Shown: in pieces, positions 52,110 to 60,725 of the stretch
Position numbering within the stretch: position 1 is the stretch's first letter
How the letters are laid out: each line of letters opens with the position of its first letter
Assembly (NCBI RefSeq): GCF_004919105.1
Contig: NZ_STGK01000004.1
Location: forward strand, 186,001-250,000
Source of the DNA: Nocardioides sp. GY 10113
Lineage (GTDB): Bacteria; Actinomycetota; Actinomycetes; Propionibacteriales; Nocardioidaceae
Reading direction: 5' to 3'
DNA: 64,000 nucleotides
Made by a program: the position numbers and the translations under genes
Notes under the pieces: model-generated
Database searches by the model: none
What the model was told of the DNA's origin: nothing
The model's input: the letters and a program-made list of their open reading frames with translations, nothing else

Positions 52110-53263
52110 GCCGCGGTGGCGGCGGCGTCGCGATCGTCGGCGCCGCCGAGTGCGACCTCGGGGTGACCGGGAAGTCGATCCTGCACCTGCAGACCCAGGC
52201 GGTCACCCGGGCGCTGGCCGACGCCGGGCTGACCCTGGCCGACGTCGACGGCATCGCCACCACCGGCGTCTCCCGATTCTCCGCCACGCAGCTGGCCGAC
52301 TACCTGGGGATCGAGCCGACCTGGACCGACTCCACCTTCGCGGGCGGCAGCGCCTTCGAGATGTTCGTCGCCCGTGCCGCGCAGGCGATCGAGGCCCGAC
52401 AGGCCTCGGTGGTGGTCATCTCGTTCGCCTCCAACCAGCGCTCGGCGGCCTCCCGCAAGCTCGGCGGCGTGTTCGATCCGTGGGTGCCCGAGGCCCAGTT
52501 CGAGGAGCCCTACGACCCGCTCTACCCGCTGTCCTACTACGCGATGGCCGCCCAGTCCTACCTGCACCGCTACGGCCGCACGCACGCCGAGCTGGCGGAG
52601 GTGGCGGTCGCGGCGCGGGAGTGGGCGCTGCTCAACCCGGCCGCCTTCCGCTACGGCAAGGGCTCCCTGAGCGTCGACGACGTGGTCGGCGCGACGCCGA
52701 TCTCGACCCCGCTGACCGCCGCCGACTGCTGCCTGGTCACCGACGGCGGCGGCGCGATCGTGCTGACCTCGCTGGAGCGGGCCCGGGACCTGCCGACGAC
52801 CCCGGTCAGCGTGCTCGGCTACGGCGAGCGGACCACCAACATCTCCTTCACGACCGTCGACGACCTCACCGTCACCGGCGCCGTCGGGTCCGCCTCGGAC
52901 GCGTTCGAGCGGGCCGGGATCACCGTCGCCGACGTCGACGTCGCCCAGGTCTACGACTCGTTCACGATCACCGTCGCGCTCACCCTCGAGGCGCTCGGCT
53001 TCTGCCAGCCGGGCGAGGCGCTCGACCTGGTCGCCGGCGGCGCCATCCGCCCCGGCGGGTCCTTGCCGCTCAACACCTCCGGCGGCGGTCTCTCCTACTG
53101 CCACCCCGGCCAGTACGGCGTGCTGCTGCTGGTCGAGGCCGTGCGCCAGCTGCGCGGCGAGGCGGGGGACCGGCAGGTGCCCGGCGCCGAGGTCGCCGTC
53201 GCGCACGGCACCGGCGGCATCCTCTCCACCCACGCCACCGTCGTCCTCGGGAGGACCCGATGA
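52106..53263 (+). CDS. Thiolase-like protein, Ltp2/SCP-x type
   Basis: A 385-residue thiolase-fold protein beginning GTG at 52106. It has VAIVGAAECDLG, ADVDGIATTGVSRFSA and NTSGGGLSYCHPGQYG, but the usual nucleophile Cys near residue 90 is replaced in FAGGSAFEM, as in Ltp2-type retro-aldolases of steroid side-chain degradation. With the DUF35 protein that follows, it likely cleaves a beta-hydroxyacyl-CoA by retro-aldol reaction, removing a side chain. Confidence 0.83.
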   Translation: MSRGGGGVAIVGAAECDLGVTGKSILHLQTQAVTRALADAGLTLADVDGIATTGVSRFSATQLADYLGIEPTWTDSTFAGGSAFEMFVARAAQAIEARQASVVVISFASNQRSAASRKLGGVFDPWVPEAQFEEPYDPLYPLSYYAMAAQSYLHRYGRTHAELAEVAVAAREWALLNPAAFRYGKGSLSVDDVVGATPISTPLTAADCCLVTDGGGAIVLTSLERARDLPTTPVSVLGYGERTTNISFTTVDDLTVTGAVGSASDAFERAGITVADVDVAQVYDSFTITVALTLEALGFCQPGEALDLVAGGAIRPGGSLPLNTSGGGLSYCHPGQYGVLLLVEAVRQLRGEAGDRQVPGAEVAVAHGTGGILSTHATVVLGRTR

Positions 53264-53733
53264 GCGCCCCGACCAGCGGGCGCGCGCCCGAGGCGACGTT
53301 CGGCGCGGTGCCGCCCGCCGACGAGGTCACCGCCGGCTGGTGGCGGGCCACCGGCGAGCACCGGCTCACCGTGCAGACCTGCGGCTGCGGCCACACCCAG
53401 CACCCGCCCCGCGCGCTGTGCACCGGCTGCGGCGCCACCGACCTGCTCACCCTCGCCCCGACCGAGGGGACGGGCGTGGTGGACAGCTTCACCGTGGTCC
53501 ACCGGGCGCCCCGGCCGGACCTGCCCACGCCGTACGTCGTCGCGCGGGTGCGGCTGGCCGAGGGGCCGATCCTGCTCACCCGGCTCGAGGGGGCGGGCGT
53601 CGGCAAGGAGCCCGACTCGTGGCGGATCGGAGACCCGGTCTCCGTCGCCTGGCACGACCTCGACGACGGTCGCGCCCTGCCCTACTTCGTCCCCGCCGTC
53701 ACCGGCACCGACCAGCACCACCGAGAGGCCTGA
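53260..53733 (+). CDS. Zn-ribbon/OB-fold DUF35 protein, partner of the thiolase-like protein
   Basis: A 157-residue DUF35 protein: rubredoxin-like Zn ribbon with CGCG and CTGCG cysteines (QTCGCGHTQHPPRALCTGCG), then an OB-fold (GTGVVDSFTVVHR). DUF35 domains bind thiolase-like aldolases (Ltp2/ChsH2) and supply the acyl-CoA channel. Overlaps the thiolase stop by four bases, so stoichiometric production is likely. Confidence 0.85.
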   Translation: MSAPTSGRAPEATFGAVPPADEVTAGWWRATGEHRLTVQTCGCGHTQHPPRALCTGCGATDLLTLAPTEGTGVVDSFTVVHRAPRPDLPTPYVVARVRLAEGPILLTRLEGAGVGKEPDSWRIGDPVSVAWHDLDDGRALPYFVPAVTGTDQHHREA

Positions 53734-53734
53734 G

Positions 53735-54895
53735 ATGGACTTCCAGCTCACCGAGGAGCAGCGCGAGTTCAAGGCGCTGCTGCGCACCTTCGTCGACAAG
53801 GAGATCGTGCCGGTCGCCCGCGAGTGGGAGCAGACAGGCCGCTACCCGACCGAGATCGTCGCCGGCATGGCCGACATGGGCCTGTTCGGGATCACCGTTC
53901 CCGAGGAGTACGGCGGCCTCGACCTGGACCCGGTGGCGTTCGCGCTGGTCTTCGAGGAGATCGCCCGCGGCTGGATGGGCATCGCCGGCATCCTCGGCAG
54001 CCACTCGCTGGCCTGCCGGCTGATCGCGATGCACGGCACGCCCGACCAGAAGCAGCGCTATCTGCCGGGGCTGGCCACCGGCGAACGGCGTACCGGCATC
54101 GGCCTCACCGAGCCCGACGCCGGCACCGACCTGCAGGGGATCCGCACCACGGCCCGCCTCGACGGCGACCACTACGTGGTCAACGGCTCGAAGATGTGGA
54201 TCACCAACGCCCGGTACGCCGACCCGCTGCCGGTGCTGGTCAAGACCGACCCGTCCGCGTCCCCGGCGCACCGGGGGATGAGCGTCCTGCTGATCGAGGC
54301 GGACACACCGGGCTACCAGGTCACCAAGGACATCCCGAAGCTCGGCTACAAGGGCACCGAGTCCTGCGAGATCCACCTGGACGACGTGCGCGTGCACAAG
54401 GACCAGCTGGTCGGCGGGGTCGAGGGCATCGGCATGCAGCAGGTGCTCTCGGCACTGGAGTGGGGCCGGGTCAACATCGCGGCCCGCTCGGTCGGCATCG
54501 CGCAACGCGCCCACGACGAGGCGCTCGCCTACGCCCAGGAGCGGCACGCGTTCGGCAAGCCGATCGCCGACTTCCAGGCGATCCAGCTCAAGCTCGGCGA
54601 GCTCGGCACGCAGGTCCAGGCGGCGCGGCTGATGGCCTACTGGGCCGCCGACGCGGTCCGGGCCGGTCGGGCCGACGGCGCCACCGGGATGGCGAAGATC
54701 TTCTGCTCCGAGGTCGCGCTGCAGGCCGCCATCGACTCGATGAAGGTCCACGGCGGCTACGGCTACTCCACCGAGTTCGAGGTGGAGCGGCTCTACCGCG
54801 ACGCGATCCTGATGAGCATCGGCGAGGGAACCAACGACATCCTGCGCACCGTCGTGGCGAAGTCGCTGATCAAGGGGGAGACCCGTGTCGGCTGA
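53735..54895 (+). CDS. Acyl-CoA dehydrogenase
   Basis: A 386-residue FAD acyl-CoA dehydrogenase. TVPEEYGGLDLD, IGLTEPDAGTDLQG and the C-terminal GGYGYSTEFEVERLYRDA with the catalytic Glu position of the family. It would introduce the double bond that the MaoC hydratases hydrate. Two bases after the DUF35 gene. Confidence 0.9.
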   Translation: MDFQLTEEQREFKALLRTFVDKEIVPVAREWEQTGRYPTEIVAGMADMGLFGITVPEEYGGLDLDPVAFALVFEEIARGWMGIAGILGSHSLACRLIAMHGTPDQKQRYLPGLATGERRTGIGLTEPDAGTDLQGIRTTARLDGDHYVVNGSKMWITNARYADPLPVLVKTDPSASPAHRGMSVLLIEADTPGYQVTKDIPKLGYKGTESCEIHLDDVRVHKDQLVGGVEGIGMQQVLSALEWGRVNIAARSVGIAQRAHDEALAYAQERHAFGKPIADFQAIQLKLGELGTQVQAARLMAYWAADAVRAGRADGATGMAKIFCSEVALQAAIDSMKVHGGYGYSTEFEVERLYRDAILMSIGEGTNDILRTVVAKSLIKGETRVG

Positions 54896-55772
54896 GCCTG
54901 CGTCCGCGCCGGACACGGACGCGCCCGGCCCCCGGCTGGCGCGCTCGGCGCTCTACGTCCCCGGCGACGCGCCGGAGAAGCTCGAGAAGGCGCTGGACCG
55001 GGGCGCCGACGAGGTGATCGTCGACCTCGAGGACGCCGTCGCGCCCGCCCGCAAGGAGTACGCCCGCTCGACGGTGGCCGACTGGCTGAGCTCGGTCGAC
55101 CGCACCGACGTCGCGGTGACCGTCCGGGTGAACGCCGGCGAGCTCGGCCTGGTCGACGTGGCCGCGATCGCGGGCGCACCGGCCCTGGCCGGCGTGGTGC
55201 TCGCCAAGGCGGAGCGTGCCGCCGACGTGCTCGCCGTGGACCGGGTGCTGGCCGCCGCCGGATCGGCGGCGGGCGTCGTACCGCTGCTGGAGAGCGCTGC
55301 CTCGATCCTGCGGGCGGGCGAGATCGCGGCCGCGCCGCGGGTCCACCGGCTGCAGGTGGGGGAGGCGGACCTGCGCGCGGACCTCGGCGTCACGCTCGGA
55401 CCGGACGAGCGGGAGCTGCTGTACGTGCGCTCGCAGGTGGTGCTGGTCTCGGCCGCGGCCCGGATCGCGCCGCCGATCGCCCCGGTCTCCACCGACTTCC
55501 GCGACCTCGACGCGCTGCGCCGATCCAGCGAGGCACTGGCGCGGATGGGCTTCGTCGGCCGCGCGTGCATCCATCCGGCCCAGGTGGCGGTGGTCAACGA
55601 CGTGTTCACCCCGAGCGAGGCGGCGCTGGCCGAGGCGGCCGACGTGCTGGCCGCGCTGGCCGCCGCGGGCTCCGGGGTCGCGGTGGACGGCCGCGGCCGG
55701 ATGATCGACGAGGCCGTGGCGAGGCAGGCGCGGGCCGTGCTGGCGCGGGCCCCGCGCGGGGACCGCCCCTGA
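54885..55772 (+). CDS. CitE-like HpcH/HpaI family lyase
   Basis: A 295-residue TIM-barrel lyase of the citryl/malyl/citramalyl-CoA lyase family: RSALYVPGDAPEKLEKAL, VIVDLEDAVAPARK, GRACIHPAQVAVVNDVF. It would split a beta-hydroxydicarboxyl-CoA into acetyl-CoA plus a keto acid. GTG start overlaps the dehydrogenase by 11 bases, with AAGGGGGAG upstream. Last gene of the 13-gene operon. Confidence 0.88.
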   Translation: MSAEPASAPDTDAPGPRLARSALYVPGDAPEKLEKALDRGADEVIVDLEDAVAPARKEYARSTVADWLSSVDRTDVAVTVRVNAGELGLVDVAAIAGAPALAGVVLAKAERAADVLAVDRVLAAAGSAAGVVPLLESAASILRAGEIAAAPRVHRLQVGEADLRADLGVTLGPDERELLYVRSQVVLVSAAARIAPPIAPVSTDFRDLDALRRSSEALARMGFVGRACIHPAQVAVVNDVFTPSEAALAEAADVLAALAAAGSGVAVDGRGRMIDEAVARQARAVLARAPRGDRP

Positions 55773-55813
55773 TTTAACGTCGGCGTCACCCAAATCGGCG
55801 ATATAAGAGATGA

Positions 55814-55826
55814 GATATTGTATATC
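55814..55826. promoter_or_regulatory. Regulon operator j, perfect GATAT-TGT-ATATC
   Basis: Perfect match in both half-sites, 55 bases before the secreted-protein gene at 55881. AGGAGG lies close to that start. Confidence 0.8.
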
Positions 55827-55880
55827 TTCCGAGTGAGACCCAGGCCACACCTAGGGGTCCGGGCCGACCGAGGAGGAAAC

Positions 55881-57260
55881 ATGCAGTTCCATTCGATCAG
55901 GGGCCGCCGTGGGCTGGCGTCCCTCGCCAGCGGTGCCGTCGTCGCGAGCGCGCTCGCCGTTCCCGTCCTGATGGCTGGCCCGGCGCAGGCGACCGCCGTC
56001 GAGGGGATGGACCTCGACTGCCTGTTCGGTGAGTCGCCGTTCTCTCCGACGGTCGATGTCGAGGTCACGGCGGAGTGGGACCGCGCGACCGGCCGCGCCG
56101 CGCTGTCCGTCGACTTCGGCCCGATCGCCAACCCGGCCCCGGGGTTCGTGTTCATCGAGGACGCCGCTCACAGCGCGACCGTCTCGGTCACGGTGGACGG
56201 TGGGGCGAGCCCCGTTGAGCTTGCCGGCTCCATGGTCGCCGACTTCGGGGGCGGCCAGCCGGTCGACCTTCCGGCGCTGACCGGTGTGATCGGTGCGAAG
56301 GGCGAGTCGCTGAGCGTCGTCCTCGGTGAGCTGGATGTCACCATCGACAACTACGGTTTCACCTGCAGCCCGAGCGAGACGCCGGCGGCTGCGACGGTCC
56401 CGATCATGTTCCCCGAGGACGCGGGCGACCTGAGCTACCTCTGCACGTTCGGCAACAACAAGTTCGCCTACATGACCGACGTCGAGATGTCCGCGAAGCG
56501 CGACCTCGCCGGCGACGTCACGCTGAGCGCCACGTTCGATGACATGCCCAACACCGCCCCGGTGTTCATCGCGCTGACCGACCAGGAGATCACCGCCACC
56601 CTCGAGGCGTACGTCGACGACGCGGAGCTGCCGCTGACGGGCTCCTACCAGGGCGACTTCCGCGGCGGCGTCGCGGTGGCGATGCCGGCGATGTCGGCGT
56701 CGCCGGAGACGGAGGGCTCCACCCTCCAGGTGGTGGCCGCCGGGATCACCACGGCGGTCGGCGCCAGCACCTCGATCCCGTGCACCCTCGAGCAGTCGGC
56801 CTCCGAGGGCGCCCTCTTCGAGATCGAGGTGGTCGACCCGACCGAGGAGTGCGTCGCCGCGGACGCGGCGGAGACCGAGGCCGAGGGTGAGGTCGCGACC
56901 GCGACCGCCGCCGTCGCCGCTGCGAAGAAGGCGGTCGACGCCGCCGCGGCCAAGATCAAGAACGCCACCGCCCAGCTGAAGGCCTCGCAGGCCAAGGCCC
57001 AGAAGGCCAAGGCCAAGGCGACCAAGGCGACCAAGGCGTTCAAGAAGAAGAAGAACGCCACGACGAAGAAGGCGATGGCCAAGGCCAAGCAGGCGCTGAA
57101 GAAGGCCAACTCGACGGTGGCCGCCAAGAAGAAGGCGCTGGACAACGTGAAGCCGTCGCTCGGCTCGGCGAAGTCGACGCTGGCGAGCGCCACGGTCGCG
57201 CTCGAGTCCGCTGAGGACGCCCTCGCGGCCGCGACCGCGCTCGTCCTGGAGGAGTGCTGA
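55881..57260 (+). CDS. Secreted protein with two MPxxxP domains and a Lys/Ala coiled-coil tail
   Basis: A 459-residue secreted protein: signal peptide (1-37), two Cys-bounded beta domains (about 42-165 and 185-310, with FDDMPNTAPVFIALTD in the second), then an Ala/Lys-rich helical coiled-coil region (about 325-455; runs such as AAKKAVDAAAAKIKNA and KKANSTVAAKKKALDNV). The tail is strongly basic and histone-H1-like in composition, and ends EEC. It may bind acidic polymers or the cell wall. No LPxTG. RBS AGGAGG; promoter with perfect operator j. Function unknown. Confidence 0.82.
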   Translation: MQFHSIRGRRGLASLASGAVVASALAVPVLMAGPAQATAVEGMDLDCLFGESPFSPTVDVEVTAEWDRATGRAALSVDFGPIANPAPGFVFIEDAAHSATVSVTVDGGASPVELAGSMVADFGGGQPVDLPALTGVIGAKGESLSVVLGELDVTIDNYGFTCSPSETPAAATVPIMFPEDAGDLSYLCTFGNNKFAYMTDVEMSAKRDLAGDVTLSATFDDMPNTAPVFIALTDQEITATLEAYVDDAELPLTGSYQGDFRGGVAVAMPAMSASPETEGSTLQVVAAGITTAVGASTSIPCTLEQSASEGALFEIEVVDPTEECVAADAAETEAEGEVATATAAVAAAKKAVDAAAAKIKNATAQLKASQAKAQKAKAKATKATKAFKKKKNATTKKAMAKAKQALKKANSTVAAKKKALDNVKPSLGSAKSTLASATVALESAEDALAAATALVLEEC

Positions 57261-57270
57261 TCCACTGAGT

Positions 57271-57306
57271 CCGCGTCCCGGCGCTCGTCCGAGCGCCGGG
57301 ACGCGG
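57271..57306. terminator. Hairpin after the coiled-coil protein gene
   Basis: A perfect 16-bp stem (57271-57286 with 57291-57306) and 4-base loop just after the stop codon at 57260. No T-tract. Confidence 0.6.
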
Positions 57307-57368
57307 GCCGCTTGAGGCCACGGCCTCCGTCCCGCGCCGTGGGGGAGCGGGCGGAGGCTGTGATGGGA

Positions 57369-57412
57369 CCGAGGTCCCGGGGCGCGGCGCGCTCCGGGAC
57401 CTCGGGTTTTTT
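57369..57412 (+). terminator. Rho-independent terminator
   Basis: A 12-bp stem (57369-57380 with 57394-57405), 13-base loop and a run of six T (57407-57412). A clear intrinsic terminator in the 295-base gap that also carries operator k. Confidence 0.75.
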
Positions 57413-57492
57413 CCGCGAGCTGCGCGCGGCCGCGGCCGCGCGCCCGCGGCGGATTTTGCGATCTCGTAACGCACGGGACTTTCGTCCTGCCC

Positions 57493-57505
57493 AATATTCT
57501 ATATC
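57493..57505. promoter_or_regulatory. Regulon operator k (AATAT-TCT-ATATC)
   Basis: Copy of the repeat, 9 of 10 half-site bases, 51 bases before the start of the secreted-protein gene at 57556. Confidence 0.7.
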
Positions 57506-57555
57506 GTAGACGTATTCCGAATTGATTGCGGGGGGCCGTTAACCGAGGAGGAGAC

Positions 57556-58359
57556 GTGAAGTTCCCTACGATCAAGGCTCGCTCGTCCCGCGCCCTGCCG
57601 ATCGGCGCCGTCGCCGTGGGGCTCGCCGTGGCGACGCTCGCCGCCGTCGGTCCCGCGCGTGCCGCCACGTCGGCCGAGGTCCCGTTCGGGTGTGCGTTCG
57701 GCGCCAGTGAGTTCGTCTACGCGACCGCGGCCAGCTTCAGCGCGAGCTTCACCGGCGCGAGCACGGCGAAGGTGTCGGTCAAGCTCGACGAGATGCCGAA
57801 CACCGCGCCGGCGATCCTCAGCTTCGAGGACCGGGAGTTCGTGGGCGAGATGGAGACGACGGTCGGCGGCAGTCCGGTCACGCTGACCGGCAGCCGCAGG
57901 GGTGACTTCCACGGCGGTGTCAACGTCCCGATGCCGCCGATGAGCGGCACCGTCACCGGGGCCGCGAAGAGGCTCGCCGTCGAGGTCGACAGCCTGAAGC
58001 TCACCGTCGTCGACCTCGCCGAGATCCCGTGCACGCTGGAGGTCCCGGTCTCCGTCGACGTCCCGGTGGTCGCCACGACCACCAGCAAGGCGACGGCGAC
58101 GTACAAGAAGCGGAAGGCCAAGCTGGTGACCACGGTCAAGGCCGTCGCCGGCACGCCGACCGGCAAGGTCACCTACCTGGTCAAGAGGGGCACGAAGAAG
58201 GTGGCCTCGGAGAAGGTGCCGCTCGCGAAGGGCAAGGCGACGCTGGTGCTGACCAAGGCGAAGGTGAGGAAGAAGGGCAAGTACACGGTGAAGGTCACCT
58301 ACCCGGCCAGCACCTACTTCACGAAGTCCACGGCGAAGACCTCGTTCAAGGTCACCTGA
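57556..58359 (+). CDS. Secreted protein with one MPxxxP domain and an Ig-like domain
   Basis: A 267-residue secreted protein: signal peptide (1-36), one Cys-bounded domain (about 40-170, LDEMPNTAPAILSFED and a closing PCTLEV), and a Lys-rich bacterial Ig-like domain (about 175-267; TYKKRKAKLVTTVKAVAGTPTGKVTYLV) typical of Big_3/Big_5 folds. The first domain is a paralogue of those at 41751 and 55881. GTG start after GAGGAGGAGA. Monocistronic, ends before a palindrome. Confidence 0.82.
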   Translation: MKFPTIKARSSRALPIGAVAVGLAVATLAAVGPARAATSAEVPFGCAFGASEFVYATAASFSASFTGASTAKVSVKLDEMPNTAPAILSFEDREFVGEMETTVGGSPVTLTGSRRGDFHGGVNVPMPPMSGTVTGAAKRLAVEVDSLKLTVVDLAEIPCTLEVPVSVDVPVVATTTSKATATYKKRKAKLVTTVKAVAGTPTGKVTYLVKRGTKKVASEKVPLAKGKATLVLTKAKVRKKGKYTVKVTYPASTYFTKSTAKTSFKVT

Positions 58360-58376
58360 GCCCGCGGGTCGACCCG

Positions 58377-58412
58377 CCGCGAGTCGGCAGGAACCTTCCT
58401 GCCGACTCGCGG
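58377..58412. terminator. Perfect palindrome at the last convergent junction
   Basis: A 17-bp perfect stem (58377-58393 with 58396-58412) with a 2-base centre, containing CGCGAGTCGGCAGG. It shares the CGCGAGT word with the palindromes at 13421-13560 and 32761-32840. Confidence 0.7.
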
Positions 58413-58419
58413 GGCGGGA

Positions 58420-59229
58420 CTACAGGCCGTAGCGCTCCAGCACGTCGTGCCGGTCGGCGTACCCCGGGGTGAGGAACCGCCGGGTGATCCGCGCGGTGGT
58501 GAGCCAGGCGATCGCGTCGCCGTTCTTGGTGCTCGCCAGGATCCGCTCGACCAGCACCGGGGCCACGTCGTCGACGTGGTCGGTGAGGATGTTCAGGATC
58601 CGCCGCTGGCCGCTGACCTGCTCCGGGGCCGAGGCGGCCTCGCGCAGCCAGCCCTCGGTGATCAGGATCCCGGGGCGGACCTGGCCGACGGTGACGTCGG
58701 TGCCGGCGAGCTCCTTGGCCAACGCGCGGGTGAAGTGGTCGAGACCGCGCTTGGTGGCGCCGTACACGCCCATGTTGGGCCGGATCTTCCCGTCGCTGCC
58801 GCCGCCGAGCATGTTGAAGATCCGGCCGTGGCCCTGCTCCCGCATGCCCCGGACGGCCGACTGGCAGCCGTGGATGGTGCCCATCATGTTCGTGGTCACC
58901 ATGGCTCGGACCGCGCCGGGAGGCGTGTCCGCGATGGACGTCGTCGTGTGCGCCACCCCGGCGTTGTTGATCCAGATGTCGATCGACCCGAGCTCGGTGA
59001 CCGCCTTCTGCCACAGCTCGTCGACCGCGTCGGCGTCGGTGACGTCGACGGCGTAGCCGCGCACCTCGCCGCCGGGCTGCTCGGCCAGCGAGGCGAGAGC
59101 GGCCTCGATCCTGCCGGCGTCGCGGCCGGTGACCACGACGTTGTGCCCACGTGCGTGGAGCTCGCGCGCGAGGGCGAAGCCGATGCCCTGCGTGCTACCG
59201 GTGATGACGACGTTCTGCGGTGTGCTCAT
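58420..59229 (-). CDS. Short-chain dehydrogenase resembling chlorophyll b reductase, second copy
   Basis: A 269-residue SDR with TGSTQGIG (10-17), INNAG and Y156/K160. It is even closer to plant NOL than the copy at 30481: NVVITGSTQGIGFALARE (plant NVLITGSTKGIGYALARE), DIWINNAG, FNMLGGGSDG (138-147; plant FNIDGAGSDG), YGATKRGL (plant YGATKRSV). Reaction presumed NADPH reduction of a chlorin formyl or carbonyl group. Downstream end of a minus-strand operon that runs off the right edge. Confidence 0.8.
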   Translation of the reverse strand: MSTPQNVVITGSTQGIGFALARELHARGHNVVVTGRDAGRIEAALASLAEQPGGEVRGYAVDVTDADAVDELWQKAVTELGSIDIWINNAGVAHTTTSIADTPPGAVRAMVTTNMMGTIHGCQSAVRGMREQGHGRIFNMLGGGSDGKIRPNMGVYGATKRGLDHFTRALAKELAGTDVTVGQVRPGILITEGWLREAASAPEQVSGQRRILNILTDHVDDVAPVLVERILASTKNGDAIAWLTTARITRRFLTPGYADRHDVLERYGL

Positions 59230-59248
59230 CGTTTCCTCGCTTCCGTGG

Positions 59249-60715
59249 TCACTGGGGGCGGCGCAGGTAGCGGCCGGTGGGCGCAGCGGTGGTGACCACG
59301 CCGTCGGTCATGATCCGGTTGCCCCGCAAGAACGTGTCGGTGACCTTCGCGGTCAGCTTCGCGCCCTCGAAGGGGGTGTACTCCTGGGTCGACTCCGACT
59401 CCTCGGCGCGCACCGTCCAGACGTGGTCGACGTCGACCAGCGCGACGTCGGCGTCCAGGCCGACCCGGATCGCGCCCTTGCTGCCGCCCAGGCCGTACCG
59501 TGCGGCCGGGTTCGTCGCCGTCAGCTGGGCGACCCGGCCGAACGAGAGCCCGCGCCTCGAGCCCTCGCTGACCATCCCGGCGAGCAGGTACTCCGCGCCG
59601 CCGAAGCCGGACTTGGCCACGAAGACGTCCTCGCGGTCCTCGCCGAACTTCATCTCGTCCTTGCAGCAGGCGTGGTCGCTGACCACCCAGTCGATCTTCC
59701 CGTCCAGCAGGTAGGACCACAGTGCCTCGACGTCCTCGCGCGGGCGCAGCGGCGGGTTCACCTTGCCGCCGACGCCGTGCGCGGTGTCGCAGTCGGCGAG
59801 CAGGTGGCCGACGGTGACCTCCCGGCGGAAGTCGATGTGCGGGAACGCCGCGGCCATCGTCAGCGCCGCCTCCACCGCCTTGCGGGAGGTGAGGTGGAGC
59901 AGGTTGATCGTCGGCAGCTGCGTCTCGTGCGCCAGGTAGGAGGCGATGGTCACCGCCAGGCCCTCCGAGTGCGGCGGCCGCGAGGCGGAGTACGCCGGCA
60001 GGCCGGTCAGCGTGCCGTCCTCCTCGACCATCTTCGTGTAGGCCGCCATGATCTCGGCGGTCTCGCAGTGCAGCGAGAGCGAGATCCGGTCGGCCAGCTC
60101 CGGGTTCTCCTCCCGGGCCTTCTGGATGCCGCGCATGACGAACTCGAAGTGCGCGTAGTCGTAGCGCTCGCCCTCGGGGGTCATCAGGAACGAGGACTGG
60201 TCGCTGGAGCGCCCGTGCAGGCCGTGGCTGCCGTAGAACATGAAGACCTTGAACGAGGTCACCCCGTGCTCGGTGACCAGCGCCGGGATCTCGTCGATGT
60301 GCTGCTTGCTCATCGGTGCCAGGTGGTAGGCGTAGTCGACCAGCGCCCGACCCTCGGTCTGCTCCAGCACCTCGGGGAAGAAGTCGGCGTACGGGCCGCC
60401 CTTGTTCAGGTAGTACTGGCCGGTGCGCATGTAGGTCAGCGCGGTCGTCACGCCGCCCTGCGCGCAGGCGCGGCTCTCGCTGGCCGCGTCCTCGGGCAGC
60501 GGGTTGTAGATGCCCCAGTGCTGGTGCCCGTCGACGACGCCGGGGAAGGCGACCTTGCCGCCGGCGTCGACGACCTCGACGGCAGAGTCCGGGTCGAGGC
60601 CCGCCTCGAGCGCCACGAACCGGCCGTCCTTGATGCCGATGTCGACCGGCTGCGGTTCGTCGTGGCCGTCGAGGACCACCGAGACGTTGGTGATGATCAG
60701 GTCGAGGTCGGGCAC
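59249..60715 (-). CDS. Hydantoinase/dihydropyrimidinase-type cyclic amidohydrolase
   Basis: A 488-residue amidohydrolase with a complete binuclear metal site: H64-x-H66 (GHQHWG), carbamylated K156 (SFKVFM), H216 (LHCE), H274 (LLHLTS) and D347 (SDHA). The family opens hydantoins, dihydropyrimidines and cyclic imides, so succinimide/maleimide-type rings released from bilin cleavage are a plausible substrate. Diacid monoamide products would feed an amidase. GTG start. Upstream of the second NOL-like SDR, downstream of an MmgE/PrpD gene. Confidence 0.87.
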   Translation of the reverse strand: MPDLDLIITNVSVVLDGHDEPQPVDIGIKDGRFVALEAGLDPDSAVEVVDAGGKVAFPGVVDGHQHWGIYNPLPEDAASESRACAQGGVTTALTYMRTGQYYLNKGGPYADFFPEVLEQTEGRALVDYAYHLAPMSKQHIDEIPALVTEHGVTSFKVFMFYGSHGLHGRSSDQSSFLMTPEGERYDYAHFEFVMRGIQKAREENPELADRISLSLHCETAEIMAAYTKMVEEDGTLTGLPAYSASRPPHSEGLAVTIASYLAHETQLPTINLLHLTSRKAVEAALTMAAAFPHIDFRREVTVGHLLADCDTAHGVGGKVNPPLRPREDVEALWSYLLDGKIDWVVSDHACCKDEMKFGEDREDVFVAKSGFGGAEYLLAGMVSEGSRRGLSFGRVAQLTATNPAARYGLGGSKGAIRVGLDADVALVDVDHVWTVRAEESESTQEYTPFEGAKLTAKVTDTFLRGNRIMTDGVVTTAAPTGRYLRRPQ

Positions 60716-60725
60716 GGGGGTCTCC

